DNA of 64,000 bases. It comes from an uncultured Actinomycetes bacterium (GTDB lineage Bacteria > Actinomycetota > Acidimicrobiia > Acidimicrobiales > RAAP-2). Location: contig CAIKNP010000003.1 of assembly GCA_903828785.1 (NCBI GenBank), forward strand, positions 1-64,000. The letters are read 5' to 3'. The notes under the pieces are model-generated. The model saw only the letters and a program-made list of their open reading frames with translations, did no database searches and was not told the DNA's origin. The position numbers and the translations under genes were made by a program. Each line of letters begins with the position of its first letter. Position 1 is the first letter of the stretch. Positions 35,631 to 44,009 of this stretch are shown one piece after another.

Positions 35631-36652
35631 GCGATGTCCCCAAGGGTCAGATTCTGCTTGAAGCCAAGGCTCTCACTCGCCACTTCAGCGTTCGGGGCGA
35701 GGGGGGCTTCTTCGCCAAGAAGCGTCTTGTTCGCGCGGTTGACGACATCAATATCGCCTTGCGGGCCGGCTACGTGGTCGCCGTCGTAGGCGAAAGTGGT
35801 TCCGGGAAGTCCGTCTTGTCCCGCATGCTGTCGCGCATTATTGCCCCAACCAGCGGTGAGCTCTTTCTCAACGGCGAACTCGTGGATCTAAAGTCGCAAC
35901 GCAGCTTGGCCTACACGCGCGAGGTACAGCTCGTCTTGCAAGACCCCTTCGCCGCAATCAATCCCGTGCGCGGCATAATGCACGCTATCGAGCGTCCCCT
36001 ACGCATTCACGGGACTCCGAAGGACCAGGTACTCGCGAGGGCGCACGAAGTGCTCGAAAGCGTGTCGCTGACCCCACCCCAGCAGTACCTTGATCGCTAC
36101 CCCCACGAACTGTCCGGTGGCCAGTTGCAACGCATCAACATTGCACGGGGACTGGCCGTTAACCCCAAGATTCTTTTGGCCGATGAGCCGATTTCCATGC
36201 TCGACGTATCCGTTCGCCTGGGCGTGCTCAACCTCTTGCGAGAACTCTGCGACAAACGCAATCTCGCCATGATGTACATCACCCACGACATCGCCTCGGC
36301 CCGGTACATCGCCGACGAAACCGTGGTCATGTACGCCGGGCAGATTGTGGAGCGGGCCACCGATACTTCTATCATCGATGCCCCCGTCCACCCCTACACC
36401 CAGCTGCTGGTGCGCTCAGTGCCCGATCCTGAGAATCTCGAGAGCCGCCACGCGTCCACCGCACCCGACGCGGCGTCCCTCGGGTTCAACTACGAAGGAT
36501 GCCGATTCAGTCCTCGCTGTCCCGAGGCGATGGATATTTGTCGTGGAAATCAGCCTCCCGTGACCGAAGTAGCCCCCGGCCACTCCTCTCGTTGCTGGCT
36601 AAGCGCCACCGACGCCCAGCGCAGCGCCGTGTCAATTAGCGTCAAGTCCTAA
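35627..36652 (+). CDS. peptide-type ABC importer ATPase (DppF-like)
   Basis: This second ATPase (341 residues) has Walker A (GESGSGKS, near residue 64), the signature LSGGQLQRINIARGL, Walker B (ILLADEPISMLDVS) and the C-terminal oligopeptide domain with CRFSPRCPEAMDIC. It starts with ATGA in the overlap with the DppD-like gene. The binding-protein gene follows after a 142-base gap, which may hold its own promoter. Confidence 0.93.
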   Translation: MSDVPKGQILLEAKALTRHFSVRGEGGFFAKKRLVRAVDDINIALRAGYVVAVVGESGSGKSVLSRMLSRIIAPTSGELFLNGELVDLKSQRSLAYTREVQLVLQDPFAAINPVRGIMHAIERPLRIHGTPKDQVLARAHEVLESVSLTPPQQYLDRYPHELSGGQLQRINIARGLAVNPKILLADEPISMLDVSVRLGVLNLLRELCDKRNLAMMYITHDIASARYIADETVVMYAGQIVERATDTSIIDAPVHPYTQLLVRSVPDPENLESRHASTAPDAASLGFNYEGCRFSPRCPEAMDICRGNQPPVTEVAPGHSSRCWLSATDAQRSAVSISVKS

Positions 36653-36794
36653 CACTTTTCTCGCCTATAGTGAAAAGACGGCAACGTTCGACGGTTGGGT
36701 CTTTGGTACCGTTGGGCGTCGATTCTCTGAGGGGAGAGACTCGCGCTCATTGAGACAGCAATCTGATTCCAGATTGACGACAGAAAAGGGTGAC

Positions 36795-38525
36795 ATGAAA
36801 AAGAAGTTTCTGAGCAGTGGCGTGGCAATCGCCACATTGACGATCGGACTGGTCAGTACGAACGGCCTCCAAAGTGGCGCCGTCTCCAACCCCACCGTTC
36901 TTACTGAAGAAACCAACGTTGGTGTCACCTTCACGAACAACTTCAACCCCGCCGACAGCCAATCGACAAGTACGCAGATGGCTACGAACGGCCTCTCCTT
37001 CGAACCCCTCATTCAATACAACTCGCTGAAGCCGGGTGTTTGGTACCCCTGGCTGGCCACCAAGGAAGTCTTCAATTCCACGGGCCAAAAAGTGACTTTC
37101 ACGATGAATCCCAAGGCCGTGTGGAGCAATGGCGTCAAGCTGACCGCTCAGGACGTGGCCAACGAGTTCAACGCCATGAGCACCAACGGCAGTCTTAACG
37201 TGTTCGGTGTTCCCACCCTCGCGGCGCCCGCGACCTACACCGCCACGACGGTGACCCTCACCTACACCACGCCCCAGTTCTCTAACCGAGAAGCACTCGG
37301 CGGTGTCATGATTTTCCCCGTCACCGGCGATCCGGGAATTCCGGCTAACAGCATCATCACCAGCGGAAACCAGCAGTTGATGAACACCGACGTGATCGGC
37401 AGTGGGCCCTACTTGCCCACTGGCTACAGTGGTCAGCTGCTCAAGTACACGGCGAGCCCCCACTGGAACCTCACCAAGAAGCCCTACGTGACGGGGGTCA
37501 ACATCCCCTATTTTGCTTCCAACCAGGCCGCGACCGAAGCTCTCGTCTCTCACCAGCTCGACTGGGCCGGAAATGACATTCCCCAGATCCAGACCACCTT
37601 CGTGGGTCGCGACCCCAAGCACAACCACTTCTACTACCCCGCGGGCTCAACGGTGACGCTGTGGTTCAACACCAGCCTCTCGGCTCCCAGCGGTCAGCGC
37701 AGTTGTCTCCACGACGCGAATTTCCGGTACGCCATCTCCATGGCCATGGACCGCAATCAGTTGGCCTCGATTGGTGAGACCGGCTTCGCCAAGCCAGCCA
37801 CGTCATCGAGCGGTATGACTCCTTCGCAGCTGGCCTACCAGGGTAAGTACAAGAACAACCTGCCGCTGAACGGCTGGACGCTCAAGCAAGTCTCGAAGTT
37901 CCTGCTTTCGAAGGGCTACACGCTGGACTCGAGTAGTTACTGGCAGGTCACTGGCGCGGCGGCTCAAAAGGCCACCCAGCTTCAGCAGGGTACCGAATGC
38001 AGCTTCTCCATTCAAGACCCCACTGGGTATTCCGACTACGCCGAAGACGAGCAGCTCATTTCTGCTTCCTTGCAGGGTGTGCACATCAACGTGAACACCA
38101 TTGGTGTCACAACTGGTCAATGGAACACCAATATTTTCACCCATAACTTTGACGCCATGATTCACTGGGGTGCGGGTGGCACCAACCCCTACTCGCAGTT
38201 CGAGAACTGGCTGGGCGACCCCGCCAACACCGGCGGATCGACGAACTACGGCGAGTACGCCAACCCCGCCGCCCAGCAGATTCTGGTAGCGATGGCGGCG
38301 ACGCAACTCGGTACCCCGCAGTTCCAAGCCCAGGCCAATAAGTTGTCGGCGATTATGACCAGTGATGTTCCCGCCGCTCCAATTCTCTACGGTCCGGACT
38401 GGGACGTCTACTCCACCGCTCGCTTTACCGGTTGGGTGACGCCGAGTAACCAGTACGCCTACCCGGGGCCCGGTGGTAACAGCGTGGGCTTCGTCTTGAC
38501 CCGTTTAACCAAGACCACCAACTAA
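36795..38525 (+). CDS. family 5 extracellular solute-binding protein
   Basis: This is the extracellular binding protein of the importer, 576 residues. A signal peptide starts KKKFLSSGVAIATLTIGLVS, and the mature protein has the SBP_bac_5 fold (segments KVTFTMNPKAVWSNGVKLTA and FRYAISMAMDRNQLASIGE). There is no lipobox cysteine, so it may be free or wall-anchored. I chose the ATG at 36795, after AAAAGGG. Binding proteins of this family carry peptides but also cello-, laminari- or chito-oligosaccharides; the ligand here cannot be read, and the neighbouring glycosidases point to beta-glucan oligomers. Confidence 0.91.
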   Translation: MKKKFLSSGVAIATLTIGLVSTNGLQSGAVSNPTVLTEETNVGVTFTNNFNPADSQSTSTQMATNGLSFEPLIQYNSLKPGVWYPWLATKEVFNSTGQKVTFTMNPKAVWSNGVKLTAQDVANEFNAMSTNGSLNVFGVPTLAAPATYTATTVTLTYTTPQFSNREALGGVMIFPVTGDPGIPANSIITSGNQQLMNTDVIGSGPYLPTGYSGQLLKYTASPHWNLTKKPYVTGVNIPYFASNQAATEALVSHQLDWAGNDIPQIQTTFVGRDPKHNHFYYPAGSTVTLWFNTSLSAPSGQRSCLHDANFRYAISMAMDRNQLASIGETGFAKPATSSSGMTPSQLAYQGKYKNNLPLNGWTLKQVSKFLLSKGYTLDSSSYWQVTGAAAQKATQLQQGTECSFSIQDPTGYSDYAEDEQLISASLQGVHINVNTIGVTTGQWNTNIFTHNFDAMIHWGAGGTNPYSQFENWLGDPANTGGSTNYGEYANPAAQQILVAMAATQLGTPQFQAQANKLSAIMTSDVPAAPILYGPDWDVYSTARFTGWVTPSNQYAYPGPGGNSVGFVLTRLTKTTN

Positions 38526-38528
38526 GTA

Positions 38529-38584
38529 CTCCCCCTCCCCGAGGGCCCTGCGGATTCCGCTCGACTACTCTCGGGGCAGGGGAG
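38529..38584 (+). repeat. imperfect inverted repeat after the binding-protein gene
   Basis: Arms at 38529-38543 and 38570-38584 pair with 6 and 7 bp blocks split by a two-base mismatch and a loop of 26 bases. No T-run follows. It may stabilise the 3' end of the transporter message or act as a weak terminator. Confidence 0.45.
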
Positions 38585-38634
38585 CGAAATATGCTTACGT
38601 CCATCCATGAAGAGTTGATCCAGCGAGGTACACC

Positions 38635-39654
38635 ATGAACGCAACGATTCGCACGTCACTCGCCGTAATTGCGACCGCATCACTAGGGCTTACGCTGGTG
38701 GTACTCCCATCAGGCGCGACGAGTCCAATGGGGTCAAAGTACTACGCCTGCCGGGCCGGCACGTCAGTTTCCAAGATCAGCGTCCTCCCCCACCTTTGCC
38801 CCCGCGGGACCAAGGTGATTTCGGGAAACTTCGCCGGCGCCAACTTCACCAAAGCGAACTTCACTGGAGCCAACCTCACCAAAGCCCGGATGGGAACCGC
38901 CCGACTCCCGGGAGCGTTGTCGGGCAACATCAAAGGTCGCCCCGCCAGCTTGCCGAGTGGCTGGATCCTGTCGCAGGGCTATCTACTAGGTCCTAAGGCC
39001 AATCTCAATGGGGCGAACCTCGCGAGCGCCAATCTTCGCGCGGCAAATTTGACTGGCGCCAACCTTAATGGCGTCAGTTTTTACGGTGCCAATCTCACCA
39101 ACGCGAATTTAACGGGGGCCAACCTTACGAACGCCTCGCTGTCCTACGCCACGATCGCTGGCACCATGTTCGCCGGGTCGATTATGAAGGGCGTTATCTC
39201 CTCGTACGAGGTCGGACAGCCCAGCAGTCTCCCCGCCAATTGGCAGTTGATTGACGGCAGCTTTGAAGGCAACACTGTGGCCTACCTCGTTGGCCCGGGT
39301 GCCAGCATTGGCGGCGCTCAACTCAAGGGACTCGCTCTGAGTAATTTGAACTTGAAGGGAATTTACATGGCAGGTTCGGCCCTCGTAGGTACCTCCTTGG
39401 CGGGGTCCGACCTCACCGGTGCCACGCTGGCCAGTTCTAACCTCGAGACGGTGGATTTTACCGGGGCGAACGCCACGGGCGGTAATTTTGCCCACGCCGA
39501 TTTTGAGGGGGCGAACTTCACGAACGCCAACTTCACGCGAGTGGATCTGACCGGTTCGCGGCTCCTCAGCGTGGCTGGTCTGTCGACGGCGAACTTCACG
39601 GGAGCCATCTGCCCCGACGGTGCCGTCTACAACACTCCCGGCGCAAATTGCTAA
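38635..39654 (+). CDS. secreted pentapeptide-repeat protein
   Basis: This 339-residue protein has a signal peptide (residues about 1-28) and a short two-Cys module (YYACRAGTSVSK to HLCPRG). Three blocks of A(N/D)(L/F)xx repeats follow, near residues 65-85, 120-180 and 225-325. They are split by two related non-repeat inserts that each contain a SLP-x-x-W motif and a GP-A-x-L ending. The C-terminus is CPDG-x9-NC, as in other actinobacterial proteins of this type. It would form a right-handed beta-helix outside the cell. Function unknown; adhesion or matrix roles are guesses. The ATG follows a GAGGTACACC. Confidence 0.88.
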   Translation: MNATIRTSLAVIATASLGLTLVVLPSGATSPMGSKYYACRAGTSVSKISVLPHLCPRGTKVISGNFAGANFTKANFTGANLTKARMGTARLPGALSGNIKGRPASLPSGWILSQGYLLGPKANLNGANLASANLRAANLTGANLNGVSFYGANLTNANLTGANLTNASLSYATIAGTMFAGSIMKGVISSYEVGQPSSLPANWQLIDGSFEGNTVAYLVGPGASIGGAQLKGLALSNLNLKGIYMAGSALVGTSLAGSDLTGATLASSNLETVDFTGANATGGNFAHADFEGANFTNANFTRVDLTGSRLLSVAGLSTANFTGAICPDGAVYNTPGANC

Positions 39655-39779
39655 GGCTTTCGCTGGTCGTTTCGTCGGCCGCTCGGTAGTTGCAGAGGTA
39701 AGCGCCCGCAAGGAAGCGCGCCACCAGCCCCCACTGCGATTCAACGGAGATTAGCCCGCAGTGGTTGGCACTTCAGGTC

Positions 39780-40148
39780 CTAGCTGAACCGTCCTCCACG
39801 AAGACCGTTGGCCGAGATTCGTAGCTCGAGGGCCTCAAAGGCTTCCGAATCAGCATCCGCCAGGGCCAGACGACGCAGCAAGACGTGACGGCGGCGGCGG
39901 CGTGAGGCGCGACGAGTCTTGTGCCGAAGAAACTGCGCCGAGCACAATTCGCAGCCGCAACCACGGAAGACCACGTTCCAGAAGTACTCGCTGCCTTCCC
40001 AATGGCAGGTTGTGGAGTTCCAGATATTCTTGGCGAGGGGTGGCAGCTGGCAGGCCCCATGTTCACAACAATGTATTGGGACCGCACAACGGGCTGGGTT
40101 GACCATCATTTGCACGTGTGAAGGTGCGCTCTTGTTCGTGTCCGACAT
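39780..40148 (-). CDS. Cys-rich small protein, function unknown
   Basis: This 122-residue protein has eight cysteines and several histidines clustered in residues about 21-70 (CAVPIHCCEHGAC, then CH, CGCELC), a layout that suggests metal binding. A strongly basic stretch (KTRRASRRRRRH) follows, then an acidic-alanine C-terminal helix. I recognise no family. Support for the gene is a GGGAGA site five bases before the ATG at 40148. The rival plus-strand frames at 39902-40164 have no ribosome site of note. A hairpin lies just upstream in the leader. Nucleic-acid binding is a reasonable but untested guess. Confidence 0.55.
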   Translation of the reverse strand: MSDTNKSAPSHVQMMVNPARCAVPIHCCEHGACQLPPLAKNIWNSTTCHWEGSEYFWNVVFRGCGCELCSAQFLRHKTRRASRRRRRHVLLRRLALADADSEAFEALELRISANGLRGGRFS

Positions 40149-40163
40149 TCATTCTCCCTACTA

Positions 40164-40199
40164 ACAGGCCTGAAATTCCCCCTCGGGGTCAGGGCCTGT
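40164..40199 (-). promoter_or_regulatory. hairpin in the leader of the Cys-rich gene
   Basis: ACAGGCC (40164-40170) pairs with GGCCTGT (40193-40199); inside it TGA/TCA and CCCC/GGGG continue the fold. It sits 16 bases upstream of the ATG at 40148, just before the ribosome site. No T-run follows on the plus strand, and the fold lies on the 5' side of the gene. A leader regulating translation is therefore more likely than a terminator. Confidence 0.45.
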
Positions 40200-40474
40200 G
40201 TGGCAAGAATGAGTTGGTCGATGGCATGCGAATTTCATGCTAGCGGAACGCTTTGTATCGAGTCGTTCGTATGAGTCGTGCGAGTTGCGCTTCACTTGTT
40301 TCACTCTCCGTCATGGGAACGCGACGACCGCCACGCCATCTGAACCCCGGCGAAAGATCGTGGGTGGCCGATGTACCTAGGCAATGGTGCTGTCGAAGAA
40401 GCACAGGAGGTGGCCAAGCATTGACTCGTCAAAAGCGGGGGTCACCGGGACCGCCAGGGGCGTCCGTGTCAAAG

Positions 40475-40520
40475 AAGAATCCCCTTCTCGGAAGTAAACA
40501 CTTCCGAGAAGGGGATTCTT
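40475..40520 (-). terminator. 21-bp perfect hairpin terminating the GH16 gene
   Basis: Arms at 40475-40495 and 40500-40520 are perfectly complementary (21 bp) around a four-base loop. On the minus strand, the direction of GH16 transcription, the stem is followed by a T-containing tail (TTCTTTG). The 3' end of GH16 lies 39 bases upstream. Confidence 0.85.
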
Positions 40521-40558
40521 TCGGTTACGCGCCGCGGAACGTTCTCCGGGCGAGATCC

Positions 40559-41740
40559 TTAGTTCGAAGACGCTGTCGTCGTACCGTAGTTACCGTTCTT
40601 GTAGTAGTGCACCCACTGAATCTTCATGGTCGATGACGTTCCATTCGGAGCAACCGGTGAAACAATTCCACCGATAGCGTCGTTCAGGATGATGAAGAAG
40701 GGGTTGTTGAATGGCCAGTTGCCACCAATTGAGGTGATTGCGGTACCGGGACCAAAGGTAGCTGACTGCTGCTTACCGCTGACGATAATGGTCTGAGTAA
40801 CGTCCATGGTCTTCGGGTTGTAGGTGTCGCGAGCCCAGGCCTTACCATTCAGAATGAAGGTGATGGTGTTCGGGGCCCAAACGATGCCGTAGTTGTTGTA
40901 GCCACTGGTCATTTGCGCGGTAGAGATTGGGGCAATCTGCGTAAGTCCGCCACCTTGTGCCCAGTCCGCACTTGATCCAGTCTCGTTCGAGTGAATGGTC
41001 GCTTGGTCCTGCGTGTCATTCTGGAGTCCCTCGGCAATGTCGAGTTCACCACAGTATGGCCAACCGGTCTGAGGAGCTCCCGAGGTGTATTCCTGACCCA
41101 TCATCCAAAAGGCCGGCCAGTTGTACGAACCAGTAGGCATCCAGATACGTGCTTCGAGTTGGCCGTACTGGAAGGTGGCCTTGCCGGAAGTCCAAATACG
41201 TGCACTCGTCCACGTCTGGCCCATGGGCTGATTCGTCGCGGTGCAGCCAGGACTCGTGGTAGCCACGCAGGTAGCGGTAATCACGAGATTGCCGTTGCCG
41301 TCCGTTGAAACGTTTGAGGGCAGACTGGTGTTGTTTTCAATCTCGCCAGTGCCGTAGGTACCGAATCCCGTGACGGGAGTCCAAACATTCTGGTCTGGTG
41401 AGGTGCCGGCGGCGGCAGTGAACGACTCTTGCCAGAGCAAAGCGCCGGCGGGCGTATTGTCAAAATTCTGGGTAGGCAATGGTGCCGTGCCTACAGCGGT
41501 CGTCGTAGTGACGGGAACGATTTTCACTCCAGCGTTCCATTCCAATTTCTTCACCGTCTTTTTCTTGACGACGACGCTCACCTTTACGCAGGTGTACTTG
41601 AGACCCTTGTAGTTAACGGTCAAACCCAGAACCGGGCAGGCAGTTCCCTTCAATGTCTTTGGGGATGCACCGGCGGAGACGACGGTACTAAACGCCGCCA
41701 CAACTGCCACTGCTAGGACAAATTGGATTTTGGTTTTCAT
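40559..41740 (-). CDS. secreted GH16 family beta-glucanase (laminarinase-like)
   Basis: This 393-residue enzyme would cut beta-1,3- or mixed beta-glucans outside the cell. A signal peptide (KTKIQFVLAVAVVAAFSTVV) precedes a short two-Cys module, then the GH16 domain from about residue 95. The catalytic motif reads GELDIAEGL, with nucleophile Glu232 and acid/base Glu237, the bulge-type spacing usual in laminarinases. SYNWPAFWMMG and the C-terminal WVHYYK also fit. I chose the ATG at 41740; an in-frame upstream start would precede the signal peptide. Agarase or carrageenase specificity cannot be ruled out from sequence. Confidence 0.88.
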   Translation of the reverse strand: MKTKIQFVLAVAVVAAFSTVVSAGASPKTLKGTACPVLGLTVNYKGLKYTCVKVSVVVKKKTVKKLEWNAGVKIVPVTTTTAVGTAPLPTQNFDNTPAGALLWQESFTAAAGTSPDQNVWTPVTGFGTYGTGEIENNTSLPSNVSTDGNGNLVITATCVATTSPGCTATNQPMGQTWTSARIWTSGKATFQYGQLEARIWMPTGSYNWPAFWMMGQEYTSGAPQTGWPYCGELDIAEGLQNDTQDQATIHSNETGSSADWAQGGGLTQIAPISTAQMTSGYNNYGIVWAPNTITFILNGKAWARDTYNPKTMDVTQTIIVSGKQQSATFGPGTAITSIGGNWPFNNPFFIILNDAIGGIVSPVAPNGTSSTMKIQWVHYYKNGNYGTTTASSN

Positions 41741-42197
41741 ATTTGTTAACTCTAGAGCAAAATGCACACCACTGCACGATTGACCTCACGAAACTTCCAT
41801 GCCCGAATACGGCATTTTGCCGAAAACCGAGTCCATCAAGGAGAACGTCGCCAGCGAACACCCAGAATCTGCCTCTGCCCAGTACCTAAACCGCCATGAA
41901 CAACGGATTTCGGTCGCAAATTCTTCCCTCACCCGTAGCAATTTTGCCGCTACATGATCACTGGTCATCTCATTGTCGATGGCCACACGCCTTCCAGCCG
42001 CCCGGCAATTGCCGGCTCGACACGGTGAACGCATCTCTGCTTCCTGGTGGCAGGAGTTACGATTTGCGCACTTCGCCACCATTTGAACAAAGCGGAAGTC
42101 CTCTCACACACAACTAACACCGTGCGTTATCATTGACGAGCAGGGTAAAACTTCACCGACGGCTACCGTCACCTTATTCATACAAAGGGAGTTCAGA
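41741..42197. other. divergent intergenic region, GH16 and Ig-like gene
   Basis: This 457-base stretch separates two divergent secreted-protein genes. A small minus-strand frame (41786-42082) has no ribosome site or family. I see no strong promoter hexamers or operator repeat by eye, only the RBS GGGAG at the plus-strand gene start. Its length suggests room for shared regulation of both genes. Confidence 0.4.
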
Positions 42198-43730
42198 ATG
42201 TCACTCGACCTAACAACAGTGGTAGCGATTGCGATAGTCGCGATTGCTGCTTCTTTGGTGGTTCACTACCGGAGCTCGCTCTCTTCTGTGGCCACCGTGT
42301 CACTGAGCGTTGCTCTTTTGGCCGGTCTCGGGCTGTCTTCCAGCCTTTCCGCCACCGCTGCCACACCTTTCAAAATCACTAATACGGTGTCGACCGCCAA
42401 AGATGGTGCAATCGTCATGGTCAAGACGTCGGGTGGTTCGGGAAATGGTGCAGTAATTTTTACTGTCGGCGGAACCGTTTGCAAAATTAACGCCAAGACG
42501 GGCGCCTTGACTTCGCCTGTAAACGCCACTTGCTTCGTTACCGCAATCAAGCACCAGTCCAGGCTCGTACCCGAAGCGAAGGCTACGCACCGTTTCGTAT
42601 TCTTCACCGCAAGCCAGGCCGCGCTAACAATCTCGAACAAGAAGTTGACCGGTGAAGTGGGCATTCCAATCACGGTGACTGCCAAGGGTGGAACCGGAAC
42701 TGGTGCCGTGACGTTTGCGACCACCGGGGCTACCTGCTCGATCAATGCCGAATCTGGGGCACTCAACGCCTTCGCGGTGGGCACTTGTCCCGTGACCGCA
42801 ACCAAGGCCGGAAGTGGCATGTACCCCGCCATCACCTCGCCCGCCGTCACCTTCACCTTCACCGCCGGCCCACAGGCCGCCTTGCTGATCGGTAACAGCC
42901 CCTTGACCGGAACCATTGGTACTCCCGTCGCTCTCTTCACGAGCGGTGGATCCGGTAATGGCGCCGTTACCTACACCGTCACCGGCACTGGTTGCAGCCT
43001 GAACGGTGCTTCACTGAGCGATACGTCCGCTGGTGCGTGCACCGTGATTGCCACGAAGGCGGCCTCGGCATCCTTCCTGAGTGCTACGTCGGCACCTGCG
43101 GTCTTCACCTTCTCGGCCGCCACCGGCGGTGGTGGAAACACGGGCGAAAACCCAACATATGCCACCCCGGACGTGGCCACGCTGACCAGTGTCACTGGTC
43201 AAACGGGAAGCCAGATTGATGACACCGTCAACGGTGACTCCTACTTCATCAACGCTTACTACTTCCCAAGCGACCACTGGTACATGAACTACCTCAACGA
43301 GGGTGCGACCGTAACCTTGAACTGGCACGTGAACGGCTCCGACGGCAAAAAGCTCGTGGGCGCCAACGTCACCCTGTACAGCAACTTGGACTACTCGTCG
43401 GGTTGTGGAGTCACGTGGGATGCGTCGAACGCAGGCCTGAACTCCTGCTCCAACGGTGGCGGAAGTGGTCAGGGATCGATTACGGGTACCACCGACGAAG
43501 ACGGCAACGTTTCGTTCACGCTGGTGAACACCAACACGAACGCAATTTCCGGAGTGCGCTCAAGCAAAACGCCAGCCACCGCTGCGGCCGAGGCGGACGA
43601 GGCGACCTTCCACTACTGCGACATGTTGCTCGAAGTGAACACTGACGTGTACACCTCGGGAACGCCGAACCCCTCGATCAACCTGGCGACGGACCGGGTC
43701 GACTTCATCTTGGGACCGATGCTCACGTAA
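42198..43730 (+). CDS. secreted Ig-like repeat surface protein
   Basis: This 510-residue protein opens with a long hydrophobic leader (residues about 7-55). Three related beta-rich repeats of about 85 residues follow (roughly 57-135, 137-222, 224-310), each with a GGSGNGAV-type strand and two Cys probably forming a disulfide. After a Gly-rich linker comes a C-terminal domain (320-510) with an invasin-like strand pattern (DEDGNVSFTLVNT). I recognise Ig-like folds but no known function. It is divergent from the GH16 gene, so it may bind the polysaccharide or attach cells to it. The ATG follows AGGGAGT. Confidence 0.75.
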   Translation: MSLDLTTVVAIAIVAIAASLVVHYRSSLSSVATVSLSVALLAGLGLSSSLSATAATPFKITNTVSTAKDGAIVMVKTSGGSGNGAVIFTVGGTVCKINAKTGALTSPVNATCFVTAIKHQSRLVPEAKATHRFVFFTASQAALTISNKKLTGEVGIPITVTAKGGTGTGAVTFATTGATCSINAESGALNAFAVGTCPVTATKAGSGMYPAITSPAVTFTFTAGPQAALLIGNSPLTGTIGTPVALFTSGGSGNGAVTYTVTGTGCSLNGASLSDTSAGACTVIATKAASASFLSATSAPAVFTFSAATGGGGNTGENPTYATPDVATLTSVTGQTGSQIDDTVNGDSYFINAYYFPSDHWYMNYLNEGATVTLNWHVNGSDGKKLVGANVTLYSNLDYSSGCGVTWDASNAGLNSCSNGGGSGQGSITGTTDEDGNVSFTLVNTNTNAISGVRSSKTPATAAAEADEATFHYCDMLLEVNTDVYTSGTPNPSINLATDRVDFILGPMLT

Positions 43731-43775
43731 GGAATGAAGGTAGTACGCGTCCTTTAGGCCCAGCCTGAAGGACAG

Positions 43776-43815
43776 GCAAACACCCCTGCTGCTTCGCCAG
43801 CAGGGGTGTTTGCTT
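43776..43815 (+). terminator. 16-bp hairpin terminating the Ig-like gene
   Basis: Arms at 43776-43791 and 43798-43813 are fully complementary around a six-base CTTCGC loop, followed by a short T-rich tail (TTTATCT). It ends the gene whose stop is at 43730. Confidence 0.85.
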
Positions 43816-44009
43816 TATCTCCATCGGAGTGGAATCTCGACGCGTCGGCGTCGATCAGGTCTCTCTTTCTTTTCTAGGCGGGTTTTGGTCGTGACATCGC
43901 TGCTCGGCACGGATGGATCCAAGGGGCGTTACCCACATTGGTGCACTGCATTGCTCGTACGTTTCCAATTAAAGTTGTCAAAGGCTCCCCGCAGCCGCGA
44001 AAGGTATCC

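Larger units (their letters stand above)
40149..40558. other. gene-free stretch between the Cys-rich and GH16 genes
   Basis: It holds the leader hairpin of the Cys-rich gene (40164-40199), an inverted repeat GCATG/CATGC near 40224-40241, and the 21-bp GH16 terminator at 40475-40520. A plus-strand frame at 40253-40636 resembles no family and runs through the terminator, so I do not call it. Confidence 0.5.

Noticed and set aside
38820-39620. Repetitive sequence that could suggest a CRISPR or tandem DNA repeat
   Set aside because: The repeats are imperfect five-codon units in one frame, coding for pentapeptide repeats; there are no regular spacers.
39902-40164. Several plus-strand frames opposite the Cys-rich gene
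   Set aside because: They lack ribosome sites and known motifs; the minus-strand frame has a good GGGAGA site before its ATG.
40253-40636. Plus-strand frame of 127 codons
   Set aside because: It passes through the 21-bp terminator and is antisense to the GH16 end; no similarity.
41786-42082. Minus-strand frame in the intergenic region
   Set aside because: No ribosome site, no family and shadow-like composition.
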